In this document: positions 1 through 7,067 of the stretch, in pieces
Layout: every line of letters begins with the position of its first letter
Numbering within the stretch: the first letter of the stretch is position 1
NCBI GenBank assembly: GCA_003024985.2
Contig: PXIH01S0010086.1
Direction: 5' to 3' (one strand)
Length of the DNA stretch: 10,472 nucleotides
Source of the DNA: Euperipatoides rowelli
Lineage: Eukaryota > Onychophora > Udeonychophora > Euonychophora > Peripatopsidae
The notes under the pieces: generated by a model
Told to the model about the DNA's origin: nothing
Database searches by the model: none
Seen by the model: only the letters and a program-made list of their open reading frames with translations
Program-made: the position numbers and the translations under genes

Positions 1-746
1 TAGTTTATTAATAATTATATTTATAATTTTTTTAATAGTAATTAACGCTAATAATAATATTTACTGCTAAGAACGTGAAATCACAGTGCGTGAGACTCTT
101 GCACAAACGCTTTTCTATAAAGAGTGACTTATTGTTATTGTTTTATTAAATAGGATATATTTATAGATTGTTTGACATACAGTAACTTTAAATGTGCAAT
201 TAGAACTATATTTAGAATTAAACTTGTTTGATCAAACTTAAAGTTAATTCATCTGAGATTGCTTCTGTATTTAAATTTTAAATAAAATCTAATGGCACAA
301 TGTAATAGCCTGTTTTATTATATCTATTGGCCCTTTGCATTCTCAACAGAAAACTATGTAGGGCCATTTTTAACTGAATTCCATATATAGATTTTCTGAT
401 TTCTAACCTAGTTGAAAACAAAGAGTTGCTTTAAAAAAGTCCAATTATTATTGGCACTGATCTAATGACCGCTAGCTAGGCCTGAATGATTTTCATGTAC
501 AATTGAGTGGGTTTTTTTCCTCGATGTACTCACAAACACAAAAACATATAGTGTGTGGAACAGAGGCAGAAATAAATAGAAATGAACATTCCAATAGTGT
601 AAATAACTGAGTATTTTAATAATGTACCATTTGTAAAGCATAAACAAGATACAAACATAAATAAAGGCAGAGGACTAAATCACATCTTACCTTTACTATT
701 CCAAACTCCAGGTACCATTGCAATCACAGTGAAAAGAATTGATTAA
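1..746. other. AT-rich stretch without a recognisable gene
   Basis: No frame on either strand gives a recognisable protein, and I see no terminal inverted repeats or long direct repeats. The one detail worth recording is near 689-712. Read on the minus strand, it gives a short ATG-led segment (MVPGVWNSK) running into AAAGGTAAGA, a close match to a consensus 5' splice donor. With no other exon or homology in support, I leave it as an isolated match. The rest is A/T-rich spacer. Confidence 0.5.
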
Positions 747-995
747 TATGAACAAGATCTACTATTCTCAACCATCATATGCCATTCACTTCCTCTGAAA
801 TTAGAAGTTGAATTGCATCGATTGTTTAAGATTGATGGCTTGGGAATCGATAGTCATCACAACAAAAATATTTTAATAGAGGATGTAGGCAATATGACTG
901 GAGCTAATGTGCTCCAAAAGAGCCTAAATTTATCAATAAAGAAAATATATCCCAGAGAAATTATCACACTCCCCACTCCATGCCTGAACCACTAA
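747..995 (+). pseudogene. Possible decayed BEL/Pao-like retrotransposon pol fragment
   Basis: An open frame of 82 codons runs from just after a TAA at 744-746 to the stop at 993-995, long for such AT-rich DNA. It has no convincing start: the first ATG falls late, so this looks like an internal fragment. The stretch ELHRLFKIDGLGI resembles the linker between the protease and reverse transcriptase of BEL/Pao elements, where L-x-[KR]-F-W-[DE]-[LI]-E-x-L-G-I is typical. Further on, IYPREIITLP is loosely like the G-R-Y-x-V-x-L-P that follows in that family. The usual Trp and Glu are replaced (LF and ID). No reverse transcriptase motif follows downstream. The family assignment is an inference from one short motif and could be chance; that the frame is protein-like is better supported. 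Confidence 0.27.
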
Positions 996-1434
996 AGTAA
1001 AAATAGCCAAACTTGAAAAAAAAAAAAGGTATAATAAAATATGCATTATGTTGCAATTTACCCATACTGGTGGTACTTCAAAGAAATAATTTAAATATTA
1101 GGATTGTGATTGACTTAGAAAGATCAACACACAAATTGAGCTGTACCATTTTCCTCTGATGAGGATTGAGGACATACTTTAAACTCGGGGGTGCCAAATT
1201 CTGTTCAACTTTAGATTTAAATAATGTTTATTTCAACGTTAGCCTAGCATAGTATGTCCAACATAAAGTTTTTTTTAATTATCCTGGCAAAGATTTGCTG
1301 GAAAGTAAAGCAGTGTATTAAAGTAATAATGTTTCAAGACCACTTTTGAAAAAAAAAAGGGTGTTGGGATGTAGGAGTGAGGGGTAACAGTTAACAAATA
1401 TTAAATAATCTCATTTTTCTAGTTCAAATCATAA
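996..1434. other. AT-rich spacer with A runs
   Basis: No coding frame, terminal repeat or RNA gene is visible. An A run at about 1016-1027 follows the stop of the preceding frame and could be an old retroposon tail, but no duplication flanks it. At 1411-1422 the sequence ends in TTTTTCTAG, a good match to a 3' splice acceptor, shortly before the next long open frame. That frame has a TAA between the site and its first usable codons, so the two cannot be joined directly. Confidence 0.4.
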
Positions 1435-1782
1435 TATCAGTTTATTTATGTAAAAGTCCAATCCAATGATTGTTATTTTAAACTACAATTACAAGTGTCA
1501 AAGGGAAATTTGGGAAGGGTATGGATGTATATTCATCATGGGAGAGGGAAGGTGGTGCATCTTAAAAATGAGACTGAGATATGGTTATCTATGCTTCAAT
1601 TGTCATTTTTTAAGTCAAATTTCCAAGACATAAGGGAATGTGATGGTATTTATAAAGCAGAATGGTGTGGCAGGGGTTGTAACTTAAAGTTTAAGCCTAG
1701 TAGAAGGAAACACTTGGATAAACTGAACTATAAGATTAATTACTGTTTTTTGCCAAAGACACACAAAGGGTTGGAGTATTAA
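1435..1782 (+). CDS. Unidentified 115-codon open frame, possible exon or gene remnant
   Basis: Stop-free from 1435 to the TAA at 1780-1782, much longer than chance frames nearby. Only a GTG at 1495 or a later ATG could serve as a start, so it is more likely an exon or internal fragment than a complete gene. The product is basic with mixed composition, including Trp, Cys and His residues that low-complexity shadow frames usually lack. Visible segments are GNLGRVWMYIHHGRGK, an AEWCGRGCNLKF cysteine pair and a C-terminal NYCFLPKTHKGLEY. LPKTHK recalls the LPKIHK motif of Penelope-type reverse transcriptases, but the stop follows within five residues and no other polymerase motif is present. I do not recognise the family. 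The similar strand and spacing of the frame at 1886 suggest the two could be parts of one split or decayed gene. Confidence 0.3.
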   Translation, partial: YQFIYVKVQSNDCYFKLQLQVSKGNLGRVWMYIHHGRGKVVHLKNETEIWLSMLQLSFFKSNFQDIRECDGIYKAEWCGRGCNLKFKPSRRKHLDKLNYKINYCFLPKTHKGLEY

Positions 1783-1885
1783 TTTGTCATCCAGATGACA
1801 CAACCCTATTGCTACAATATTATTAATATGTTTAATTAATTTATATGAAAAACTCCAAGTCAATAATTATTGTTTAGAATTTTAG

Positions 1886-2089
1886 GTGGTTTATGTTAAG
1901 CCTGTAATTATGATGTATAAAGGTTCAATTATGCATCTATGCAAGCCGTTGCGTAAAGATGGATATTGCATCATAAGATCCTTTGCACTGGGAATGCCAT
2001 CCAACATTGTCCATATTATTGAAAAAAAAAAATCCAACTTTTATAAAGAACTATGTGTTTGCTTTCTGTCTTGTTATCAATTGAACTAA
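1886..2089 (+). pseudogene. Candidate exon or fragment with an OTU-like Asp-Gly-x-Cys box
   Basis: The frame opens directly after TTTTAG, an acceptor-like site at 1880-1885, and stays open to 2089. About 25 residues in is LRKDGYCIIRSFALGM. This fits the N-terminal catalytic box of OTU-type cysteine proteases, D-G-x-C-x-x-R-[AS]-x-[AS], in which the Asp and Cys are active-site residues. After the box the text becomes Lys-rich because of an A run near 2021-2030. No C-terminal His box is visible in the window. OTU-like domains occur both in cellular deubiquitinases and in large mobile-element proteins. Either is possible, and the match may be accidental because only one motif is present. Confidence 0.28.
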
Positions 2090-2200
2090 ACATATTTAAA
2101 ATTTACTAAGTAGAGTAAGCTTACTATTGTTTTTGTCCCAATTACTTTAGTTTGAAAACATCGTGTTTGAAAATGGATTTTTGTAAAGTGGTAAATAAAG

Positions 2201-2345
2201 TAAAAAATATATATTTTACACATATATGTGTGTGTATTGTCTGTGTGTAATAGTGTAATAGTTTCTCGTCGAGACAATTTGCCTCAGCCGTCAGGCGGGT
2301 GTTGGCGATAATCAAGCCAAAAAAAAAATAAGATTTTACACAACA
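2201..2345 (+). repeat. TG-rich simple repeat followed by a GC-rich patch with an A tail
   Basis: ACACATATATGTGTGTGTATTGTCTGTGTGTAA is replaced by a sharply GC-richer patch from about 2262 to 2318. The patch contains the 11-base hairpin TCTCG-T-CGAGA and GCCTCAGCCGTCAGGC. It ends at an A run (2319-2328). A GC-rich body followed by poly(A) is what a short retroposon (SINE) leaves, but I see no tRNA-like A and B boxes and no target-site duplication, so that origin is only a possibility. Confidence 0.3.
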
Positions 2346-2725
2346 AAAAAACATAACTGTTGTAAATAAGAAGAAATTTATTGGCTACTGTATAGAGCAA
2401 TTTCCTTTATTATGGACACAATTCTGCGGAAAGGTATGAACTCATTTACATATCAAGTGCATCCACAAAGGGGGGGGGGGCAAAGGGGAAGTCAACCACC
2501 CTTCCAAGAAAAATTAGATTAGCATAAAATGTTAGTATCTATATATTAATATGTGAAGGGAAAACTTTGAATCCCTTTTTAAGCATATTGGGTGCACAAA
2601 GAAATGTGAGATTTGGCAGAGTTAAAGTTTATATGGAGAGGGAGTGCAATAGCTAAAATTTATAGATAAAATTTAAAACATTTATTGTTTAGCGTTGTGG
2701 TGGCTTTTTACAAAGGAATTTCTTA
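2346..2725. other. AT-rich spacer with a G homopolymer run
   Basis: No gene is visible. A G run starts at about 2470 in the context GCATCCACAAAG-G(n)-CAAAGGGG. This context is reminiscent of the start of the MITE at 3167 (GCATACAAGT-G(n)-CACC). It could be an old terminus of a related element, but no CAG end and no target duplication can be made out. Confidence 0.3.
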
Positions 2726-2744
2726 TTGGTCGAATTTCGACCAA
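2726..2744. repeat. Perfect 19-base palindrome
   Basis: TTGGTCGAA-T-TTCGACCAA is a perfect inverted repeat with 9-base arms around one central base. It is unusual in being GC-containing within AT-rich DNA. It could be a protein-binding site, a short hairpin or part of a decayed transposon end; nothing around it decides. Confidence 0.6.
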
Positions 2745-2795
2745 CACTGGAGGCATAGTTTAATATTATTACATGTATCTAATAATAATAAAGGG

Positions 2796-2925
2796 CTATC
2801 TTTAATACTATTACAAGTGTGAAGTATCGAGTCACAACCTGTGGATGAGTTACACCAACCGAAAATGCTGGTATTTAATATAAAGTTGTCTATCTTTAAT
2901 AATATTACAAGTGTGAAGTATCGAG
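2796..2925 (+). repeat. Short direct duplication, 36-base copies 94 bases apart
   Basis: The segment CTATCTTTAATACTATTACA and its continuation to GTATCGAG at 2796-2831 recur at 2890-2925 with a single mismatch. A weaker third trace, TTTAATATTATTACATGTATC, lies at about 2759. This explains the cysteine- and Ile-rich minus-strand frame across the region, which is repeat-derived. The copies may be the remains of a tandem array with a unit of about 94 bases. Confidence 0.7.
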
Positions 2926-2939
2926 ATATAAAAAAACAA

Positions 2940-3045
2940 CTTATCAAAATATTTATAATGAAAAATATACATTATTTGTCTATTCTTCTTAGTAAAACGA
3001 CCATACAACCAAAAAAAAAAAAAAAAAGCTTATTAAAAAATATAC
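2940..3045 (+). repeat. Dispersed motif shared with the inside of the downstream MITE
   Basis: CTTATCAAAATATTTAT at 2940-2956 recurs exactly at 3433-3449 inside the MITE. A related version, AAAACGACCATACAACC plus an A run and GCTTATTAAAAAATATA, lies at 2994-3043. It matches AAAACGTACAGCCAACT plus an A run and GCTTATCAAAATATTTA at 3403-3449. The region therefore contains fragments related to the element that inserted next to it. Confidence 0.55.
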
Positions 3046-3158
3046 AGCCAAAATATACATTTTCGCCCCGACTCCCACACACCTTGAATTATTTTCATCT
3101 GATGTACTTGGCGCATAGACATCTCTGTTTATGAAAATGATTTAAACAGACAAGAACC

Positions 3159-3515
3159 CTTCCATTCAGAGGCATACAAGTGGGGGGGGGGGCACCCTGG
3201 GTACCACCACATGGGGTGCCAAACATTTTTTTATGGGGAGGGGATGTGGTGGGGCAGGGGTGTAGGGTATGTGGGGCATGCAGGGTAGGTGGGATGTGAA
3301 AGTGCACGGTTGGGTGGGGCAGGGGGTGTAAATAAAGTCATCTGTTATTGTATGTTTAATTTTGACTTTAATGACAGGTTATTAAATTATTACAAAGGGA
3401 ACAAAACGTACAGCCAACTAAAAAAAAAAAAGCTTATCAAAATATTTATCAAGGGGGTAGCAAAAGTCAGTNCAGCCTGGCTACCAAACAGTCATGGCAT
3501 GCCTCAGCTTCCATT
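3159..3515. mobile_element. hAT-type MITE (341 bases) with an intact 8-base target-site duplication
   Basis: CTTCCATT at 3159-3166 and again at 3508-3515 is a perfect 8-base direct duplication, the length made by hAT transposases. The element between them (3167-3507) begins CAGAGGCATACAAG. It ends CATGGCATGCCTCAG, whose reverse complement is CTGAGGCATGCCATG, so the terminal repeats are short and imperfect but match in GAGGCAT. Ends starting CAG and an 8-base duplication are characteristic of hAT. No transposase frame is present, so the copy is non-autonomous. The left third (about 3181-3330) is G-rich on the plus strand, with many runs of three or more G. The right part contains an A run and the single n of the window at 3472. 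Open frames overlapping it are compositional artefacts. Confidence 0.85.
3181..3330 (+). other. G-rich, G-quadruplex-prone tract inside the hAT MITE
   Basis: A run of about eleven G is followed by many GGG to GGGG runs spaced by one to seven bases (TGGGGAGGGGATGTGGTGGG and similar), which satisfies the usual quadruplex spacing rule several times over. The C-rich complement gives a spurious His/Pro-rich minus-strand frame. The tract is part of the element, not host sequence. Confidence 0.7.
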
Positions 3516-4423
3516 AAACTTTAAATGAGCTACAGGTTTCATAAGAGTTTTGTTTGAACCTCCTGTAAACATATTTAATGAAGAAAAAATTGAGAAATTT
3601 AATGAAAGGTCATAAATATCAAATACATCTATTTTTTTATTCAAATAGCTGATCACATTAAAAGAATTTCAATTTATTCTTATCATCCCTCAACATTTTT
3701 TTCCCTTTTCATTTTAATCGTGCTTGTCATTAGTTCCATCAAATGACCAAATCTAAAATGACATCGTCGTAATTAAATATTTATAGGTAGTATCATGTTT
3801 CTTCTATCTCTGATCTTTTTTTTTTTTATGATAATATTTAATTTATAAACTCTTTGCCTAGTCAGACATATAAAAAGAATATTTATTTCTCCCCACAACT
3901 TTTCAATTCTACATTTTGTGGATTGAAGTCGAGTCCTCCAAGGATTAGATTAATGATCCAACCACAGATTGAATCATACGTTGATTTTTGTAAATGATTA
4001 AGGTTGACAGTAAAATGGCAGGGTGCCTTATCAAATAAAATAAAGGGGGAAAAAAATTGAGCATTTATGTAATATCTCAAGTCAAATCAGTTTTGTAATA
4101 AAGTAATTGATAACCTGAGTTCATCCGTTCCTTAGAGTTTACCTATTTCAAATGAAATCCGTATCTTGTGATAAAGAAAAACAGAAAATTTTGGTAAAGA
4201 AAAATATCGAAATTCTATTATATCATCAAATGAGATAAATAAATTTCATTACTATTTTGTTCGAAAAATGCATGAAAATATTGTCAACATTTTCCCAGAG
4301 TGCTCTTTTGTTTTTTACTATCAACGAAAAAAAATATTATCCTTGAGCAAATTTCAGTTTTAGGTTTTACATCATTTTCAAAATGGCCACCAAAGCTACA
4401 TTCTATTTTAAATATATATAATA
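3516..4423. other. AT-rich stretch without a recognisable gene
   Basis: Only short chance frames occur. A T run at 3821-3832 and several A/T homopolymers are present. CAAAATGGCCACC at about 4379-4391 is a GC-containing motif of no assignable role. I see no terminal repeats, duplications or RNA genes. Confidence 0.5.
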
Positions 4424-4526
4424 AATAAGTAATTTAAACCTCTAACCTTAACTGTTACCCTCAACCCTAACTCCAACTCATGGTGAGTAATACCCAACCC
4501 TAGGATTACTTATCAATAAGTAATTT
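4424..4526. repeat. Degenerate CCCTAA-like patch between 12-base direct repeats
   Basis: AATAAGTAATTT occurs at 4424-4435 and exactly again at 4515-4526. Between the copies lies a C-rich stretch built from degenerate CTAACC and CAACCCTAA words (for example CCTCTAACCTTAACTG and ACCCTCAACCCTAACTCC). It resembles a decayed interstitial telomere-like repeat, or an insert bracketed by a target duplication. Both readings are inference; the repeats themselves are directly visible. Confidence 0.45.
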
Positions 4527-5402
4527 CTAGATTTTTGATGTATTAACAAAATGTAAAACTTAAATCTACCTAATTATTAAAGTGCATAATTCCACCTAGT
4601 GTCCCTATTGTTTACCCCTTCCAGTAATAAATAAAATCCCTGAAAAAAAAGTCACAGATAATATTATTGTGGGGGAGGGGGTGGTGGATGAGTATTTCTA
4701 TAATTCTGACTCCTCAATTTCCCAAATCAAATCTATTGAACAGCTACTGGGTGACCGGGTCTTTGCATTGTATCTTCAGATCCACATTAGTGTCTCAAAA
4801 TGTTATTTTTCCTTAGTTGTTCATTTATAAATTCCCATCCAGTACAAACAAATCTTCAATTAATTTTTTTTAAAAAAAATTTACTAAATGTTTTCCCTTC
4901 TACTTCATCTAAGATTTTCCTAATTGGCAAAATCAAATTTTTCCAACTTTTGGACTTTCATCCAAAGTTGGAGTTGGGAAGTTCCACCTGTCACCCTCCC
5001 TTTTAATGACACTTATGCCTCAAGATATAATAGAGCCTAAAGCAAAATAGTCTGTTTCATACTAAACGTTTTTTTTTTTTTCTTTTTAAAAACAAAATGT
5101 CAATATGACTTTGCACTATGTTGAATTCAGAACCATAATGTCTGGGTTCACAGTTTGATTTCTTGAAAACTGCTCAACCACAACATTGGTCCAATAATGA
5201 AAGATGGAATAATTTTTTCCCCTTTTTGTTTTCTAACACCCCAGTTAAATATAGAATCATCAGTATTATAAAATATTAGTAGAAAGAAGAAAAGGAGAAA
5301 AAAAAATGAATTGAAATTGCAAATTCAAACAAGATCAATAGAAGAAACTAAATTTTAATTAGTAAATGTGTATTTGTTTTTTTTTTTGTCCATTGTTGTT
5401 TG
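4527..5402. other. AT-rich stretch with homopolymers, no gene seen
   Basis: It contains a G-rich patch at about 4670-4686 and a T run at 5070-5081. The plus-strand frame at 4800-5006 is Phe/Leu-rich, recognisably low complexity, and has no family match that I can see. Nothing else is supportable apart from the hairpin listed separately. Confidence 0.45.
4943..4971 (+). repeat. Short hairpin
   Basis: CCAACTTTTGGA pairs with TCCAAAGTTGG across a six-base loop (CTTTCA), giving an eleven-pair stem with one bulged T. A run of T does not follow immediately and no gene ends here, so it is a structural curiosity without an assigned role. Confidence 0.5.
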
Positions 5403-5564
5403 TGTTGTAATGTCTTGTGTTATTATGCACAGGCTCTGTGCGGCTAGGTGCAAGCCATAGTATATTGTCCATAACATGGTTGGTATAGGCCGTTATACCG
5501 GTAGTTGGTTGCTCTTGCTGGGCGGGCAGTATTACTGACCGATATGATACAATAAATTAAATCA
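5403..5564 (+). mobile_element. Candidate solo LTR (about 162 bases)
   Basis: This GC-richer island starts TGTTGTAATG and ends AAATTAAATCA, so it has the TG...CA ends of retrotransposon LTRs. It has an AATAAA at 5551-5556 near its right end, where an LTR poly(A) signal would be. GTTTG precedes it and GTTTC follows, a four-of-five match to a possible target duplication. Internally it contains the hairpins GCACAG-GCT-CTGTGC (5427-5441) and GGTATA-GGCCGT-TATACC (5482-5499). No primer-binding site follows and no polypurine tract precedes it, so if it is an LTR it is a solo one. It could instead be the end of another repeat type. Confidence 0.35.
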
Positions 5565-5700
5565 GTTTCAATCTTTTAAATAATAATATTAAAATGAAAG
5601 CATGACTCAATATAAATGATGTTGCATAACATTTTGTTAGTCATGTTTAATTTTTATAATTAAGTTGAACTGCATATTTATAATGTGATTGTCAATGGTA

Positions 5701-5790
5701 GGTGTCCTTGACTCCCGACACTATGGGTGATCACCCTGATGACTGGTACCTTGAGAAATTTGTTTCTAACTACCTTGCATCACTGAATAA
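5701..5790 (+). other. Candidate short exon
   Basis: After CAATGGTAG (acceptor-like, ending near 5700) one frame reads VSLTPDTMGDHPDDWYLEKF and continues SNYLASLNN. It then meets AATGTATGT, which fits a 5' splice donor. The composition (DHPDDWYLEKF) is far from the local low-complexity background. DDWYLEKF recalls the p-D-W-y-L-e-k-v strand of PLAT domains, but this is a single short motif. No partner exon can be assigned with confidence. Confidence 0.2.
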
Positions 5791-5817
5791 TGTATGTTGT
5801 CACACACCTTATGTTAA

Positions 5818-6138
5818 ATATGTGAAAAAAAGTTTTTTTACCCAGAGTTGAACATCTGTAGAAGAGATCCTAACATTGGAATGTATGTTCCAAAGTTAGT
5901 GTTGAGTGTTACTTCTTGACTAACACAAAAGGAACTAAAAATAGGAATTGCTATGACTTCCAAACTGGTCCAACTATTAATGGATTGACTTATTATAGTT
6001 TATTTCATCTTTGTGATAAAGAAATTCACCATAGATGAACAAATATTAAAAAATTTAAACACAGAGAATGATAATATGCCGACTCGTGCAAATACCATTG
6101 GGCAAGTGAAAAAAAAGTCCAACACTGATATACACTAA
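5818..6138 (+). pseudogene. Unidentified decayed coding-like frame with two TGA stops
   Basis: One plus-strand frame of 107 codons is interrupted only by TGA at 5917-5919 and 5986-5988 and ends at TAA 6136-6138, inside the terminal repeat of the foldback element. Protein-like pieces are YPELNICRRDPNIGMYVPK, TSKLVQLLMD and FTIDEQILKNLNTENDNMP followed by TRANTIGQVKKK. Overlapping frames are also unusually open. One on the minus strand gives SWTSLEVIAIPIFSSF and FGTYIPMLGSLLQMF, so the true coding strand cannot be decided by eye. I recognise no family. It may be a captured or pre-existing gene fragment cut by the foldback insertion. Confidence 0.22.
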
Positions 6139-6673
6139 CCTTCAACCTAAATGCCGGTTGTATAGTTTTTTTTTTTTTATCTCATCATATCTCTAAAAAA
6201 AAAAATTAAAGTCTATTTTTCTTTTCTTTTTTATAGCTTAATATGTCTTTAATAAATCCGTGTAGTTTTTTTCCCATTTGAAATCGTTTAATATTAAGTA
6301 TTTTAAAGATTCCCAGAGACGGTAAAATTCTCTAAACCGCCATAGCCATTTCCTATGTTAATTATTTGAAAAGCGCCAACAGAGCCATTGTATATATAAA
6401 GTAGGGTATAAGGATCGGCGGTTTTAAAAATCCCCAGAATAATCTCATTTAAATCACTTATTTACTTTAATAGAATAAGGATGTAAAATTTGTACAAAAA
6501 AAAAATGAAGTTTCTATCTTACCTACAAATGATTCTATAGACAATTTTCTATTTACTTTCCTAGCGGTATTACACTTCTTGAAGTTCGGTGAGTGAGGTC
6601 CCGAATGGCTAGCGTGCTGATGTATCCACTTTGATCTAGCCTTGTGCATTGGCATCAAAAGTTGATTGGATGT
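6133..6673 (+). repeat. Left inverted arm of the foldback element
   Basis: It pairs with 7068-7607 over its whole length. In the inner part (about 6541-6664 against its partner) I count roughly 13 differences in 125 positions, near 90 percent identity, including a one-base indel at GAGGTCCCGAAT. On the minus strand it carries an ATG (6655-6653) leading a frame that starts MPMHKARSKWIHQHASHSG. The frame runs to a donor-like GGTAAGA at 6523-6517. A T run and an A run lie just inside the terminal repeat. Confidence 0.85.
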
Positions 6674-6739
6674 CTAAGGAACAATTCCATATGTCATACC
6701 AACTTTGAACGGTTAATTTACTAAAACTAAGGCTAGTAT

Positions 6740-6772
6740 CTGTCAAAGGTCAACCTCACCTTTGACCCATTC
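6740..6772 (+). repeat. Hairpin in the foldback loop
   Basis: GTCAAAGGT and ACCTTTGAC form a perfect nine-pair stem around the loop CAACCTC. It lies in the part of the loop that is not shared between the two arms. AGGTCA-like words here recall nuclear-receptor half-sites, but the arrangement fits no standard spacing. Confidence 0.5.
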
Positions 6773-6832
6773 AAAAAATGTCTTACTAACGTAGCGTATC
6801 AAATATAAGATTAAAAAAACATCACACATATT

Positions 6833-6889
6833 TTTAACAAAAATATACCTATTAATGAACAGTTCATTAATAGGTGTATTTTTGATTAA
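6833..6889. repeat. Central palindrome of the foldback element
   Basis: Around A6861 the sequences AAAAATATACCTATTAATGAAC and GTTCATTAATAGGTGTATTTTT are inverted copies with one mismatch in 22 positions. The symmetry weakens outwards through TTAAC and GATTAA. The centre lies within ten bases of the midpoint of the whole element (6870), so it marks the axis of what was probably once a continuous palindrome. Confidence 0.8.
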
Positions 6890-7067
6890 TACCAAGCATT
6901 ACACCAGGCAAATGCAAAAATAGGACTTATTTAGCGTTCTTTTTGATATTTTGAAATGTTCAAAATTCAGCTCTTGAGTGCGCCAGTGATGAAGTACGCA
7001 AAACGACTCACCAATTTACTTAAATCAATAGATAAAGGTTCATACATCATATCAAAATAGTCATTCA

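Noticed and set aside
1732-1782. LPKTHK as a Penelope-type reverse transcriptase motif
   Set aside because: The frame stops five residues later and no other polymerase motif is visible; a six-residue match alone is not enough.
2723-3134. Overlapping frames on both strands around 2723-3134
   Set aside because: They run over the 94-base-spaced duplication and an A homopolymer; their repeated peptides mirror the DNA repeat.
3095-3307. His/Pro-rich minus-strand frame of 70 codons
   Set aside because: It is the complement of the G-rich tract of the hAT MITE and crosses the target-site duplication, so it is compositional.
5427-5540. tRNA or tRNA-derived SINE in the hairpin-rich island
   Set aside because: The stems do not form a cloverleaf and I find no B-box-like GGTTCGANTCC.
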